DNA of 64,000 nucleotides from Chitinibacter sp. GC72 (GTDB lineage: Bacteria > Pseudomonadota > Gammaproteobacteria > Burkholderiales > Chitinibacteraceae), in NCBI RefSeq assembly GCF_009760905.1, contig NZ_VIRW01000007.1, positions 62,001 to 126,000 on the forward strand. The letters are read 5' to 3'. This document shows positions 32,686 to 41,739 of this stretch, piece after piece; the first letter of the stretch is position 1, and the number at the start of each line of letters is the position of its first letter. Made by a program: the position numbers and the translations under genes. The notes beneath the pieces were generated by a model that was not told where the DNA came from, ran no database searches, and saw nothing but the letters and a program-made list of their open reading frames with translations.

Positions 32686-34902
32686 CTAATTAATCATCAA
32701 TTCAACCCTGTCGTCCAGATCCCGCCAATTGCTGATGTCGCGGAAAACCAGCACGGCACCGATGGTGCGGGTTTGCTCGTCACGAATCCGGGCGGCGGAT
32801 TCTTCCACCTGAAAATTAAGCCCGAATTTATTGAGCAGCACGCTGCGCCGCGTGCCATGGTATTGCCCGCCTTCGCGCAAAACTTCATCCACCAGATCAG
32901 GCAAGGGCAAGCGGCTCAGGCGATCAACCGATTGGTAAATCACCGACAGCAATTGGCCCTTGGCTGCCGCCAACTCCCAACCGACCAGCGATGAAGCCAC
33001 CGGGTTAATGTAATCGACCCGACCATAAATATCGGTGGTAATTACGCCATCAGCAATGGACTCCAGTGTTGCCTGCGCGCGCTGCTGCTCGGAAAGCAAT
33101 GCTTTTTGTGCCATCCGCACGGCAGTAACATCACGCCCGATACCACGATAACCCGTGAACTGGCCTTCGGCATTAAAACAAGGGAAGCCCGAAACGCTGA
33201 CAATAATGGTTTCACGCCCCAGCGTGGATGAATATTCAAAATCACGATAAGGCAATTGCTTGGCCAGAATGGCGCGGTGCTCGTCCCATTGCACCTGGCT
33301 CAAACCGCCGGAGCCCAGATCCCAGCGCCGCTTGCCAATAAAGAAGCTGGGCGAGACATCAAAACGGCTAAAAAACCCGCCTGTCACCAGCGTAAAGCGC
33401 GCCTCGGTGTCTTGCTCCCAAAACCAGTCGCTCGAGAGCTCGACCATTTCGGACAGGCGCAGGTTGGAGGCTTTTAGCTCCAGATACTGGGCATAGGATT
33501 CGGACACATCGCGCACTTGCATCACGATCGCCACCGGCTGCAAGATTTCATTGCGCACTGGCTGTACCGCCACATCAAGCTGCCGGCCCTCCGGATCGCC
33601 CGGCGGATAATGCAGCGAGAAAGTGGACGAATGCGTCATATCACCCAGCTCGGACTGCCCCAGCAATACGTCGTATTTACCGAGCAAATCATGCTGCTCA
33701 GGGGCAAACCACTGCTGCGCCATTTCATTGGCATAAATGATCTTGCCGTCGGGCTGACGCAACACCAGTGCATCTCGGCTATTTTGCACGGCCTGCATCA
33801 ATAGCTGGCTTTGCTGCTGGCGCAATTGCTCGTCGCCTTGCGCCTTCATCAGCATTTGCAGCGACCACTGCCGCGACAGATATAAAAACTGCATCAGCGC
33901 TGCGACCAGAATCAGGCTTAGCGTGGCAATTACCGCCACCATGATCAGCCATTCATTTTCTTTCTCGCTCCAGATGGGTTGCGAAGAATGCAGGTCTATC
34001 CGCCATTGTCGCCCTGGCAAGTGCACCAATTGCGTCATTGATTGCGACGCTGCCGCACCCTCCGTCGTTGCGCTGCGCATTACTTCGCTGGCAGCGCGCG
34101 CTTTAAGCCAGGTTTGCAGCGCATAGCCCTGATCAAACAGTTGCCAGCTTAAATCATGCTCCTCCAGCACGCGGCTGATCGGGCGCAATATCTCGTTAAG
34201 CCGGACATAAACCAGTACCGTGCCCACATGATGCGTGCGCCGCTCGGCCACGGTGGGCTCGACGGGCAAATTGACATAGATGGGTGCAAACAGGCAAAAA
34301 ATGGGCTCATCGTGCTGATCCAGCCGGATAACAGGGCTGGCCAGCATGCGCCCGGTATCACGGGCAATACCCACACCCTCCTTCAAATCTTCCGACTCGG
34401 CCAGATTGTTGCCGAGAAATTGCTCGGTTAAGCGATTGATCGGGTACAGATGCTCCAGCACCAGCAAGGATGAGTCGCCCACAACGGGCCTGGCGGTGAA
34501 TTTTTTGTAAGGTAGCGGCGCAACCCGTTTATCGGCGCGCACCGCCGCCAGATACTGCGGCAGCTCATTATGAGCGACTGGTCTGGCCAGTGCGACGGCC
34601 AGCAAGCTGGGGTGACGATACATGACATTGCTTTGCAGCAATAAATTGTAGAACTGCTGGCGATCAAGCTTGGGGTTGAGCGTCAAAGCGGCCTGCAAAC
34701 CGAGCAGCACTTCCTGCTGCTGCACCAGCCGCGCCTCGAGCTGGGCGGCCTGCACGGCACCGATCATTTCCAGCCTGTTCTGTGCCGCGGCTTGAATCTG
34801 CTTCTGAATCAGTAGCAGCGTGCCGGCAATCACCAGCAATCCGGCCAGCAATACCGAGAAAAAGACAAAGTAGCGTCGGGAGAATGCCCAGATCAAGTGC
34901 AA
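32686..34902 (-). CDS. CHASE-PAS-PAS-PAS membrane sensor without an output domain
   Basis: About 738 residues. A first membrane helix (about 12-32), a periplasmic CHASE domain (about 75-260), a second helix (about 325-350) and three PAS domains (about 370-480, 485-610 and 620-735) are seen. The protein stops right after the third PAS (VLVFRDISNWRDLDDRVELMIN), where such proteins normally continue into GGDEF, EAL or kinase domains. Either it signals through a partner or its 3' end was lost; a palindromic repeat lies 28 bp beyond the stop. The start is a TTG: AGGAG lies six bases before the TTG at 34902 and directly against the TTG at 34908. Confidence 0.8.
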   Translation of the reverse strand: MHLIWAFSRRYFVFFSVLLAGLLVIAGTLLLIQKQIQAAAQNRLEMIGAVQAAQLEARLVQQQEVLLGLQAALTLNPKLDRQQFYNLLLQSNVMYRHPSLLAVALARPVAHNELPQYLAAVRADKRVAPLPYKKFTARPVVGDSSLLVLEHLYPINRLTEQFLGNNLAESEDLKEGVGIARDTGRMLASPVIRLDQHDEPIFCLFAPIYVNLPVEPTVAERRTHHVGTVLVYVRLNEILRPISRVLEEHDLSWQLFDQGYALQTWLKARAASEVMRSATTEGAAASQSMTQLVHLPGRQWRIDLHSSQPIWSEKENEWLIMVAVIATLSLILVAALMQFLYLSRQWSLQMLMKAQGDEQLRQQQSQLLMQAVQNSRDALVLRQPDGKIIYANEMAQQWFAPEQHDLLGKYDVLLGQSELGDMTHSSTFSLHYPPGDPEGRQLDVAVQPVRNEILQPVAIVMQVRDVSESYAQYLELKASNLRLSEMVELSSDWFWEQDTEARFTLVTGGFFSRFDVSPSFFIGKRRWDLGSGGLSQVQWDEHRAILAKQLPYRDFEYSSTLGRETIIVSVSGFPCFNAEGQFTGYRGIGRDVTAVRMAQKALLSEQQRAQATLESIADGVITTDIYGRVDYINPVASSLVGWELAAAKGQLLSVIYQSVDRLSRLPLPDLVDEVLREGGQYHGTRRSVLLNKFGLNFQVEESAARIRDEQTRTIGAVLVFRDISNWRDLDDRVELMIN

Positions 34903-34924
34903 AGCCAACTCCTTGGTCGATCAA

Positions 34925-34947
34925 AAAAGGGGCATAAAGCCCCTTTT
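34925..34947 (-). terminator. Rho-independent terminator after ilvA
   Basis: Stem AAAAGGGGC / GCCCCTTTT with a five-base loop; on the minus strand it runs into six T. It separates ilvA from the sensor gene that follows. Confidence 0.85.
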
Positions 34948-35008
34948 ATTCTTACAGTATATCTCCCTGCCTCCAAGCATGATCTCTTTCTACGGGGTTA
35001 ATTACAAC

Positions 35009-36526
35009 TTAATTCGAACCCAAGAAAAGCTGGTAAGCCTGATTTTGGGTTTCCACCCAGTACGGATAACCCAAACGGGACAGGAATTCCTGAAAATGCG
35101 CGTCGTCTTCGGGTGGCACCTGAATGCCAACCAACACGCGGCCATAGTCTGCGCCGTGATTGCGATAGTGGAACAAGGAAATATTCCAGTTATCGCTCAT
35201 GCCATTGAGGAAATTGAGCAATGCACCCGGGCGCTCAGGGAACTCGAAACGGATCACGCGCTCATGCAAGGCTTGTGGCGCTTGTCCGCCGACCAGATGG
35301 CGAATATGCAGCTTGGCCATTTCATTGTCGGTCAAATCGAGTGCAGGAAGGCCCTCGGCAGCCAGTTTTTCGATTAATTCGACTACTTCGCTGCGTTGCT
35401 GGATCGATAAGCCGACAAAGACATGCGCTTGGCTGTCCGAACCATAGCGGTAGTTAAATTCGGTTACCGCCCGTGCGCCGATCAGGCTGCAGAACTTGCG
35501 GAAACTACCCGGCTGCTCGGGCACGGTCACGGCCATAATCGCTTCGCGCTGCTCGCCCATTTCGGCCTGTTCGGCGACATAGCGCAGGCGGTCAAAATTC
35601 ATGTTTGCGCCTGAAGCAATCGCCACTAGAGTCTGCCCCTGCACGCCTTCACGTGCCGCCCAAGCTTTCATGCCCGCAATCGCCAGCGCGCCTGCAGGCT
35701 CCAGAATCGAGCGGTTGTCTTCAAATACGTCCTTGATCGCCGCGCACATCGCGTCGGTATCGACCAGAATCACATCGTCAACAAACTGACGCGACAGGCG
35801 GAAAGTCTCTTCCCCCACCTGCTTGACCGCAACACCGTCGGCAAAAATGCCAACTTGCGGCAAGGTAATGCGCTCACCAAGCTTGAGCGACAAATACATC
35901 GCATTGGCGTCGGTTGGCTCAACACCAATGACTTTCACATCGGGGCGCAAGCGTTTGATATACGCGGCCATCCCTGCCAGCAAGCCGCCACCGCCCACCG
36001 GAATAAACACGGCATAAATCGGATCGGGATGCTGGCGCAAAATTTCCATCGCGACCGTACCCTGCCCGGCGATCACATCGGGGTCATCATAGGGATGAAC
36101 AAACGTGGCACCGGTTTCGGCCGCCAGCTTGACGGCATGCTCGTAACAATCGGAGTATGACTCGCCAACCAGCACCACCTCTGCGCCACGGCGGGATACC
36201 GCCTCGACTTTAATGCGTGGCGCGGTTGCCGGCATGACGATGGTGGCACGACATTGCAGATGTTGCGCCGCCATGGCAACGCCTTGCGCGTGATTCCCCG
36301 CTGATGCGGCAACCACACCGCGCTCAAGGTCGGCACGGCTCAATTGCGCCATTTTGTTATAGGCACCGCGAATCTTGAACGAAAAAACCGGCTGCATGTC
36401 TTCGCGTTTGAAATACACCGTATTACCAATACGGCGCGACAAATTCGGCGCAAAATCCAGTGGAGATTCAACCGCTACGTCGTAAACCCGGGCGGAAAGC
36501 GTGCGTTCAAGATAGTCTTTTGTCAT
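35009..36526 (-). CDS. ilvA: Biosynthetic threonine ammonia-lyase
   Basis: About 505 residues. The PLP lysine is Lys51 in SFKIRGAY and the phosphate loop is VGGGGLLAG. The catalytic half (1-325) is followed by two ACT-like regulatory domains (about 330-505), as in the isoleucine-inhibited IlvA. It deaminates threonine to 2-oxobutyrate, the first step of isoleucine synthesis. The frame is open from 36571, but the family begins at the ATG at 36526 (MTKDYLERTL). A strong terminator follows. Confidence 0.95.
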   Translation of the reverse strand: MTKDYLERTLSARVYDVAVESPLDFAPNLSRRIGNTVYFKREDMQPVFSFKIRGAYNKMAQLSRADLERGVVAASAGNHAQGVAMAAQHLQCRATIVMPATAPRIKVEAVSRRGAEVVLVGESYSDCYEHAVKLAAETGATFVHPYDDPDVIAGQGTVAMEILRQHPDPIYAVFIPVGGGGLLAGMAAYIKRLRPDVKVIGVEPTDANAMYLSLKLGERITLPQVGIFADGVAVKQVGEETFRLSRQFVDDVILVDTDAMCAAIKDVFEDNRSILEPAGALAIAGMKAWAAREGVQGQTLVAIASGANMNFDRLRYVAEQAEMGEQREAIMAVTVPEQPGSFRKFCSLIGARAVTEFNYRYGSDSQAHVFVGLSIQQRSEVVELIEKLAAEGLPALDLTDNEMAKLHIRHLVGGQAPQALHERVIRFEFPERPGALLNFLNGMSDNWNISLFHYRNHGADYGRVLVGIQVPPEDDAHFQEFLSRLGYPYWVETQNQAYQLFLGSN

Positions 36527-36598
36527 ATCGGTCTGGCCAAAATGGGCGAAATGTCGTCGCAATTCACCCATTTTAACCTTAAAAGAGACCTAACGATT

Positions 36599-38167
36599 TC
36601 AATGATCGGTTAAACCTTGCCTGATTTCTTCGATTTTGGGCAGACAATTGAAAAAAGCCTCCACAACGCGCGGATCAAAATGCTGCCCCGAGCCCTCGCG
36701 TATGGTCTCCAGCACCTTGGCACGCGGCCATGGATCTTTGTAGCAGCGCGCATGCGTCAACGCGTCGTACACATCAGCGAGCGCAATAATCCGCCCGGCA
36801 ATATGAATTTCTTCTCCTTTGAGTTTGCGCGGATAGCCCGAACCATCCCATTTTTCATGATGTTCATGCGCAATAATGGCGGCCATTTTCAAAATCCGGG
36901 GTTTGGATTCGCGCAGCATGTCATAGCCTAACTGGGCATGCGTATCCATAATGGCGCGCTCGGCGGTATCGAGTGGGCCGGGCTTGTTCAAAACCATATC
37001 GGGAATACCCACTTTGCCGATATCGTGCAAAGGGCTGGCGGCGCGGATGATTTGCGCGTCTTCTTCGTCCAGCCCCAATTCCAGCGCCAGCACATAGGAA
37101 AACTCGGCCATGCGGTGGATATGCTTGCCGGTGTCTTTGGAGCGGTTCTCGATGACCTCGGAGAGCTGGTAAATAATGCTACGCTGGGTGTCTTCGATTT
37201 CCTTATTCAACATCAGGTTTTCATAGGCAATCGAGACATTTTTGCAAAACAGATCGACCAGATTGGCATCCGGATGCGATAGCTCAACCGGCCCATCAAT
37301 AATCAGCAGATTAATCGGGCCGTGTGGCGAGAGGAAAAAGCCGACAAAATGATCGCTGGCAAAAACGCTTTGCTGCTTGGCGATGGCCTCGTCAATCGAA
37401 GGCTGCAGGCGGCTTAACTCGGTCTGCCCAAGCGGGCGGCCACAATATTGTTGATACCCCCCGGTAGCATACATCACCATCACTTGATTATCATGGGTTA
37501 GCGCAGCCATACCCCCATTAACCACCAGATACAAAGCATCCTGTTCGAAGAACAACAATGATTGCAACTGCTCAAGCACGCCCTGGGCAAATTGCTGGAT
37601 GGATTGCAAACGGAAAATACTAGTCGACGCATCAACTACCTTGATCAGGCCACGGCGGTTGGCATCGAGCTGGCGGCGCTGATGCTCGATCAGCATGATG
37701 TCGTTATACGAGCGCAGCGTCCCCAGCACCGAGGTATACAGCTTGTCGCGGGTCAGCTCGGTTTTGGCTTTGTAATCATTGATGTCGTAGTTTTCAATCA
37801 CATGGCGCTCGGGCGCCACGCCCGGCTGTCCGGTACGCAAAATAATGCGGATATGATGATTGTCCAACGTTTCGCGGATTTCGCGCGCCACCACCAGGCC
37901 CGCATCTTCGGTTTCCATCACCACATCGAGCAAAACCAGCGCAATATCATCGCGTGACGCGAGCAAGGCCAATGCTTCCTTGCCTGAATAACAGGACAGG
38001 ATATTGAGTGGACGCTTGAGAAAATCGATATTGGACAAAGCCAGTTTGGTGACATGATGGATATCGGGTTCATCATCCACCACCAGTACATTCCAGGGTG
38101 CTACTTTGACGGCATGATCATCCTGCGTGTCGTCTTCCAGCCAGTTATCATCGTCAAGCATATTCAT
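36599..38167 (-). CDS. Response regulator with DUF3369 and HD-GYP phosphodiesterase
   Basis: 522 residues. A receiver domain (about 25-150, VLVVDDEPDIH and LVLLDVVMETEDAG) is followed by a DUF3369 sensor region (about 165-320) and an HD-GYP domain (about 335-510) with HDIGK and HHEKWDGSGYP intact. HD-GYP enzymes hydrolyse c-di-GMP. It follows the PAS histidine kinase by 14 bp on the same strand; that kinase should phosphorylate the Asp in LLDVV, linking the signal to c-di-GMP breakdown. Confidence 0.93.
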   Translation of the reverse strand: MNMLDDDNWLEDDTQDDHAVKVAPWNVLVVDDEPDIHHVTKLALSNIDFLKRPLNILSCYSGKEALALLASRDDIALVLLDVVMETEDAGLVVAREIRETLDNHHIRIILRTGQPGVAPERHVIENYDINDYKAKTELTRDKLYTSVLGTLRSYNDIMLIEHQRRQLDANRRGLIKVVDASTSIFRLQSIQQFAQGVLEQLQSLLFFEQDALYLVVNGGMAALTHDNQVMVMYATGGYQQYCGRPLGQTELSRLQPSIDEAIAKQQSVFASDHFVGFFLSPHGPINLLIIDGPVELSHPDANLVDLFCKNVSIAYENLMLNKEIEDTQRSIIYQLSEVIENRSKDTGKHIHRMAEFSYVLALELGLDEEDAQIIRAASPLHDIGKVGIPDMVLNKPGPLDTAERAIMDTHAQLGYDMLRESKPRILKMAAIIAHEHHEKWDGSGYPRKLKGEEIHIAGRIIALADVYDALTHARCYKDPWPRAKVLETIREGSGQHFDPRVVEAFFNCLPKIEEIRQGLTDH

Positions 38168-38181
38168 TCCAAACGTCTCCC

Positions 38182-39798
38182 TTATAAGACTCGGGGAAAA
38201 AGAATCACAAAACTTGCGCCACCGCCCGGCGTTTCTTCAATGCTAATAGTGCCTTTTAATTGGGCGACGACCAAGTTATGGACAATACTCATTCCCAAAC
38301 CGCTGCCACCTTGTCCCCGCTTTGTAGTGTAGAACGGCTCAAATACTTTTGCTCGAACACTTGGCGCAATGCCCACGCCATTGTCGATAAAGCGCAACTC
38401 GACAAAACGGTCGCCATACGGAGCGGCCTGAATCATGATGCTCCCCACCTGATCGGGTGGAAAAGCATGCAGGATGGCGTTGTTGAGCAAATTATTCAGA
38501 ATTTGCGTAAACGCGCCCGGGTAGGTACGCACCATCAGCTCGGGCGGACAAGCGAGCTCGACGTGATGTGGCGTTTGTTTGAGGCTGGGCTTGAGCGATT
38601 GCAGGATTTCGTCCAGATAGGCGCCCAGATTAAATTCGCGCAGCGCATCGGAGGTCTGATCGACCGAGATATTCTTAAAGCTGCGAATCAGCGCGGCCGC
38701 GTTATCACAGTGTTTTAAGATCAGGGCGCTGGCCTCCTGAGCCAGCCCCAGATAGTGCTGCAGCTCGGTTTTTTTCAGCTGGCCGTCCTGAATCTGGGCC
38801 ACGATCGCCTGTGTATCTTCGCTTAAAGTGGACGCGGCAGTGAGCGCAATGCCTAGCGGGGTATTGACCTCGTGTGCCACCCCCGCAACGAGCGAGCCCA
38901 AAGCGGCGAGCTTTTCCGACTCGATCATCTGCAGCTGCGCACTGCGCAATTGCGCCACGGCCAGCTCGGCGGCATCCTTGGCAGCAGAAAGATCGGCCGT
39001 GGCGCACCGCTGCTCAGTGACATCGGATTGCGCACCAACCACATTTAGAATTTGCCCCTCGGCATCCCGGTAGGCCACCGCTCGCGACAGGATATTGAGC
39101 CAATGGCCTGCTTTGTGCTGCATTCTGAATTCCGCTTCCAGTACACAATGCTCGGCGGATTGTTGCCCTTGCAAAAAGGCAGAAAAACGCGCCCCCACCG
39201 CGCTTACATCATCAGGATGAATCAGGGCATACAAAGTGGCGGCTTCATCGCGCAATTCATGCTCGGCGTATCCCAGCATGCTTTTCCAGCGTGGCGAGAA
39301 ATACCAGCTGTCTTTGCCCACATCCCACTCCCAGATGCCGTCGCCTGTGGCATCGAGCGCCATAGACCAGCGCCGCTCGGAGCGGCGCAGCTGCAAACCC
39401 ATTTCATTAATCTCATCGAGCGCATCGGCAAATAATTCATTCTTGTTATTAAGCTCGATAATGGCGCGATTTTGCTCGCTCAAAATAGGCTGCAGCGCAC
39501 GCAATAAGGGCGCAAAAAATCCGCTTAACCCCGCTAGTTGCTGATCATTGAGCTGCCCTAGAGTGGGCAAAACATGTAAAGCTTCACGCAGATGCTGCTG
39601 AATCAGCGAATACACAAACAGCATAGGTATTGCCATCAACAATAGCTGAATCAATACCAGTACGGCAATACCCCATAGACCGATAGAATAGAAACCCACT
39701 TGCAGGCAATAAATATCAGTCGCCAGCAGCAGACCGAAAATCAGGGCCAGCAGGATGCGCGAGGGGCGGGATGCAAAGAGTGGATCAGCTTTCAACAC
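38182..39798 (-). CDS. PAS-domain membrane histidine kinase
   Basis: 538 residues. Two membrane helices lie at about 14-34 and 38-65, then a coiled linker, a PAS domain (about 140-260), a HisKA region with AGVAHEVNTPLG and an ATPase domain with NLLNNAI, DNGVGI and GSGLGMSIV. It partners the HD-GYP regulator 14 bp downstream. The start is a GTG (39798) with a poor ribosome-binding site. The second membrane helix (about residues 43-59) is encoded by a palindromic repeat copy, so the helix itself is made of repeat DNA. Confidence 0.9.
   Translation of the reverse strand: MLKADPLFASRPSRILLALIFGLLLATDIYCLQVGFYSIGLWGIAVLVLIQLLLMAIPMLFVYSLIQQHLREALHVLPTLGQLNDQQLAGLSGFFAPLLRALQPILSEQNRAIIELNNKNELFADALDEINEMGLQLRRSERRWSMALDATGDGIWEWDVGKDSWYFSPRWKSMLGYAEHELRDEAATLYALIHPDDVSAVGARFSAFLQGQQSAEHCVLEAEFRMQHKAGHWLNILSRAVAYRDAEGQILNVVGAQSDVTEQRCATADLSAAKDAAELAVAQLRSAQLQMIESEKLAALGSLVAGVAHEVNTPLGIALTAASTLSEDTQAIVAQIQDGQLKKTELQHYLGLAQEASALILKHCDNAAALIRSFKNISVDQTSDALREFNLGAYLDEILQSLKPSLKQTPHHVELACPPELMVRTYPGAFTQILNNLLNNAILHAFPPDQVGSIMIQAAPYGDRFVELRFIDNGVGIAPSVRAKVFEPFYTTKRGQGGSGLGMSIVHNLVVAQLKGTISIEETPGGGASFVILFPRVL
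39625..39674. repeat. Palindromic element inside the kinase's second membrane helix
   Basis: GGTATTGCC (39626-39634) and GGCAATACC (39664-39672), perfect 9-bp arms, about 50 bp in all. On the minus strand it encodes GIAVLVLIQLLLMAIPM without a stop, forming most of a hydrophobic helix. Confidence 0.7.
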
Positions 39799-39935
39799 TC
39801 GGCTCGATTCGTTAGGGTTTTTCCACTATAGACAATCATCCACACAACACCGCGCGGGAAATGTCGCCTGGCGCATCTTTAAAAGTGGTACGCCTGCCCC
39901 GATCTCTTGCATATTCGTATTAAAGGATCGCCAAT

Positions 39936-41264
39936 ATGACGCAGATGACGCCGCAGGAAATCGTTCACGAACTCGACAAGCACATTGTCGGCCAGGCTGC
40001 CGCTAAAAAAGCCGTAGCAATTGCGCTGCGCAACCGCTGGCGCCGCCAGCAGGTGGCCGAGCCGCTGCGCCATGAAATCACGCCGAAAAACATCCTGATG
40101 ATCGGCCCGACTGGCGTGGGCAAAACCGAAATCGCCCGCCGACTGGCCAAGCTGGCTGATGCGCCTTTCATCAAGGTGGAAGCGACCAAATTCACCGAGG
40201 TCGGCTATGTGGGCAAAGACGTGGACAGCATCATCCGCGATCTGATGGAAATTGCGATCAAGCAGGTGCGTGATGTGGCCATTGGCCGTAATCGCGTCCG
40301 CGCTGAAGACGCCGCCGAGAATCGCATTCTGGATGTCCTGCTGCCACCGCCGTCGACCAACAATAACTACGGTAGCGTCAATGGTGAAGATCCGATGGCG
40401 GAAACGCGGCAGAAATTCCGCAAAATGCTGCGCGAGGGCAAATTTGACGATAAGGAAATCGACATCGAAGTCGCCGCCGCCGTACCGACCATGGAAGTAT
40501 TCAGCCCGCCGGGAATGGAAGATTTTTCCAGCCAGATCCAGCAAATGTTCAAAGGCGCGATGGGTGGCAAAACCAAAACACAGAAAATGAAAGTGACCGA
40601 TGCGCTTAAACATCTGATCGAGGAAGAGGCCGCCAAACTCGTCAATGAAGACGATGCCAAGGCCGAAGCACTGAAAGCGGTTGAGCAAAATGGCATTGTG
40701 TTTATCGACGAGATCGATAAGGTGACAACGCGATCAGAAGGCAGCGGCGGCGAAGTCTCGCGCCAAGGCGTGCAGCGCGATTTGCTGCCACTGGTGGAAG
40801 GCACCACGGTCACCACCAAGTACGGCATGGTGAAAACAGACCATATTCTGTTTATCGCCAGCGGCGCTTTCCACCTGGCCAAACCATCCGATCTGATTCC
40901 CGAGCTGCAAGGCCGTTTTCCGATCCGCGTTGAGCTCAACTCGCTGACCGTTGACGATTTCGCCACCATCCTCACCGGCACCGACGCTTGCCTGGCCAAG
41001 CAATATCAGGCGCTGCTGGCCACCGAGGAGATCGAGGTGAGTTTTACCGACGATGGGATCAAGGAAATGGCACAAATGGCGTGGTCGGTGAATGAAAGCA
41101 CCGAAAACATCGGCGCGCGCCGTCTGTACACCATTATGGAGCGCCTGCTGGAAGACGTGTCTTTTGATGCCAAACGCGGCACAGTGAATGTGGATGCGAG
41201 CTTTGTGCAGCAAAAGCTTGGCAATCTGGCGAGCAACGAAGACCTGGCCCGCTATATGCTGTAA
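39936..41264 (+). CDS. hslU: HslU (ClpY), ATPase of the HslUV protease
   Basis: 442 residues. Walker A GPTGVGKT (57-64), Walker [10 protein letters not shown] and the inserted I-domain (about 110-240) match HslU. It unfolds proteins and feeds them to the HslV peptidase dodecamer. The GYVG pore motif (TEVGYVGKD) is present. hslV, which normally lies just upstream in one operon, is absent: the upstream gene is a divergent histidine kinase and the 137-bp gap holds no gene. AAGGATCGCCAAT precedes the ATG. Confidence 0.96.
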   Translation: MTQMTPQEIVHELDKHIVGQAAAKKAVAIALRNRWRRQQVAEPLRHEITPKNILMIGPTGVGKTEIARRLAKLADAPFIKVEATKFTEVGYVGKDVDSIIRDLMEIAIKQVRDVAIGRNRVRAEDAAENRILDVLLPPPSTNNNYGSVNGEDPMAETRQKFRKMLREGKFDDKEIDIEVAAAVPTMEVFSPPGMEDFSSQIQQMFKGAMGGKTKTQKMKVTDALKHLIEEEAAKLVNEDDAKAEALKAVEQNGIVFIDEIDKVTTRSEGSGGEVSRQGVQRDLLPLVEGTTVTTKYGMVKTDHILFIASGAFHLAKPSDLIPELQGRFPIRVELNSLTVDDFATILTGTDACLAKQYQALLATEEIEVSFTDDGIKEMAQMAWSVNESTENIGARRLYTIMERLLEDVSFDAKRGTVNVDASFVQQKLGNLASNEDLARYML

Positions 41265-41302
41265 CGCGGCGCAGACAACGATCACCCAATATACACCACA
41301 CT

Positions 41303-41349
41303 GTATTGCCCTGTAGCGCAAACCTATCAATACCTACAGGGCAATACCC
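41303..41349. repeat. Palindromic element, intergenic copy 6 (best arms)
   Basis: Perfect 14-bp arms GTATTGCCCTGTAG (41303-41316) and CTACAGGGCAATAC (41334-41347), loop of 17. It lies 38 bp after hslU and is the clearest copy of the consensus arm. Confidence 0.88.
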
Positions 41350-41432
41350 TCTTCTAGTTACTTGTCTATCAAGCACTTTCCTGCCCCACTCCCCACTGGT
41401 GGATGTCAGCTTCAAGAGCTGGCCGTCAGAAT

Positions 41433-41446
41433 TTGATTCGGGTCAA
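41433..41446. promoter_or_regulatory. FNR/Anr-type anaerobic box upstream of nrdD
   Basis: TTGAT-TCGG-GTCAA, nine of ten bases of the FNR consensus TTGAT-N4-ATCAA, about 300 bp before nrdD. Anaerobic induction of nrdDG by FNR is well known in other bacteria. Confidence 0.6.
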
Positions 41447-41448
41447 AA

Positions 41449-41496
41449 ACAGCACATCTAGCGAACATCAAGCCATAAAAACACCATATATTGTGT
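41449..41496. promoter_or_regulatory. NrdR box pair upstream of nrdD
   Basis: ACACCATATATTGTGT at 41481-41496 matches the NrdR-box consensus closely. A weaker match, ACAGCACATCTAGCGA, lies at 41449-41464, exactly 32 bp upstream; NrdR boxes normally come as pairs about three helical turns apart. NrdR represses ribonucleotide reductase genes when dATP is high. Confidence 0.75.
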
Positions 41497-41615
41497 TTAC
41501 GCGTAAAGACCGCCGATCAATGCCGCCCTGCGCCGCAGCGCCAGCTCACAGCGCGCACACCGCAATGGCAGCACTGATCCGGTTCAGGTCTGATACCGCT
41601 GAAATGAGCCACTTG

Positions 41616-41644
41616 GGGCGAGCACACGAGCTCGCCCGCTTTTT
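41616..41644 (+). terminator. Terminator-like hairpin in the nrdD leader
   Basis: 8-bp stem GGGCGAGC / GCTCGCCC (41616-41623 and 41630-41637), then GCTTTTT. It lies after the NrdR/FNR sites and about 95 bp before nrdD, so if transcription starts near those sites it would sit inside the leader and could act as an attenuator. Confidence 0.6.
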
Positions 41645-41739
41645 CGCGCCGCCTTGGCGCGACAGGTGCGTATTGGCCTTGGGCATCGCTGGCAGCAGCT
41701 CGATACCGGGCACAATCTGATACAGGAACAGCCAAGCTT

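Noticed and set aside
39879-40688. Minus-strand frame (269 codons) opposite hslU
   Set aside because: No recognisable domain; hslU on the other strand is unmistakable.
41403-41720. Plus-strand frame of 105 codons between hslU and nrdD
   Set aside because: It covers the FNR and NrdR sites and the hairpin, has no good ribosome-binding site and resembles no protein.
41520-41739. Cobalamin riboswitch before nrdD
   Set aside because: A GCCACT-like string is present, but the other conserved B12-box elements are missing.
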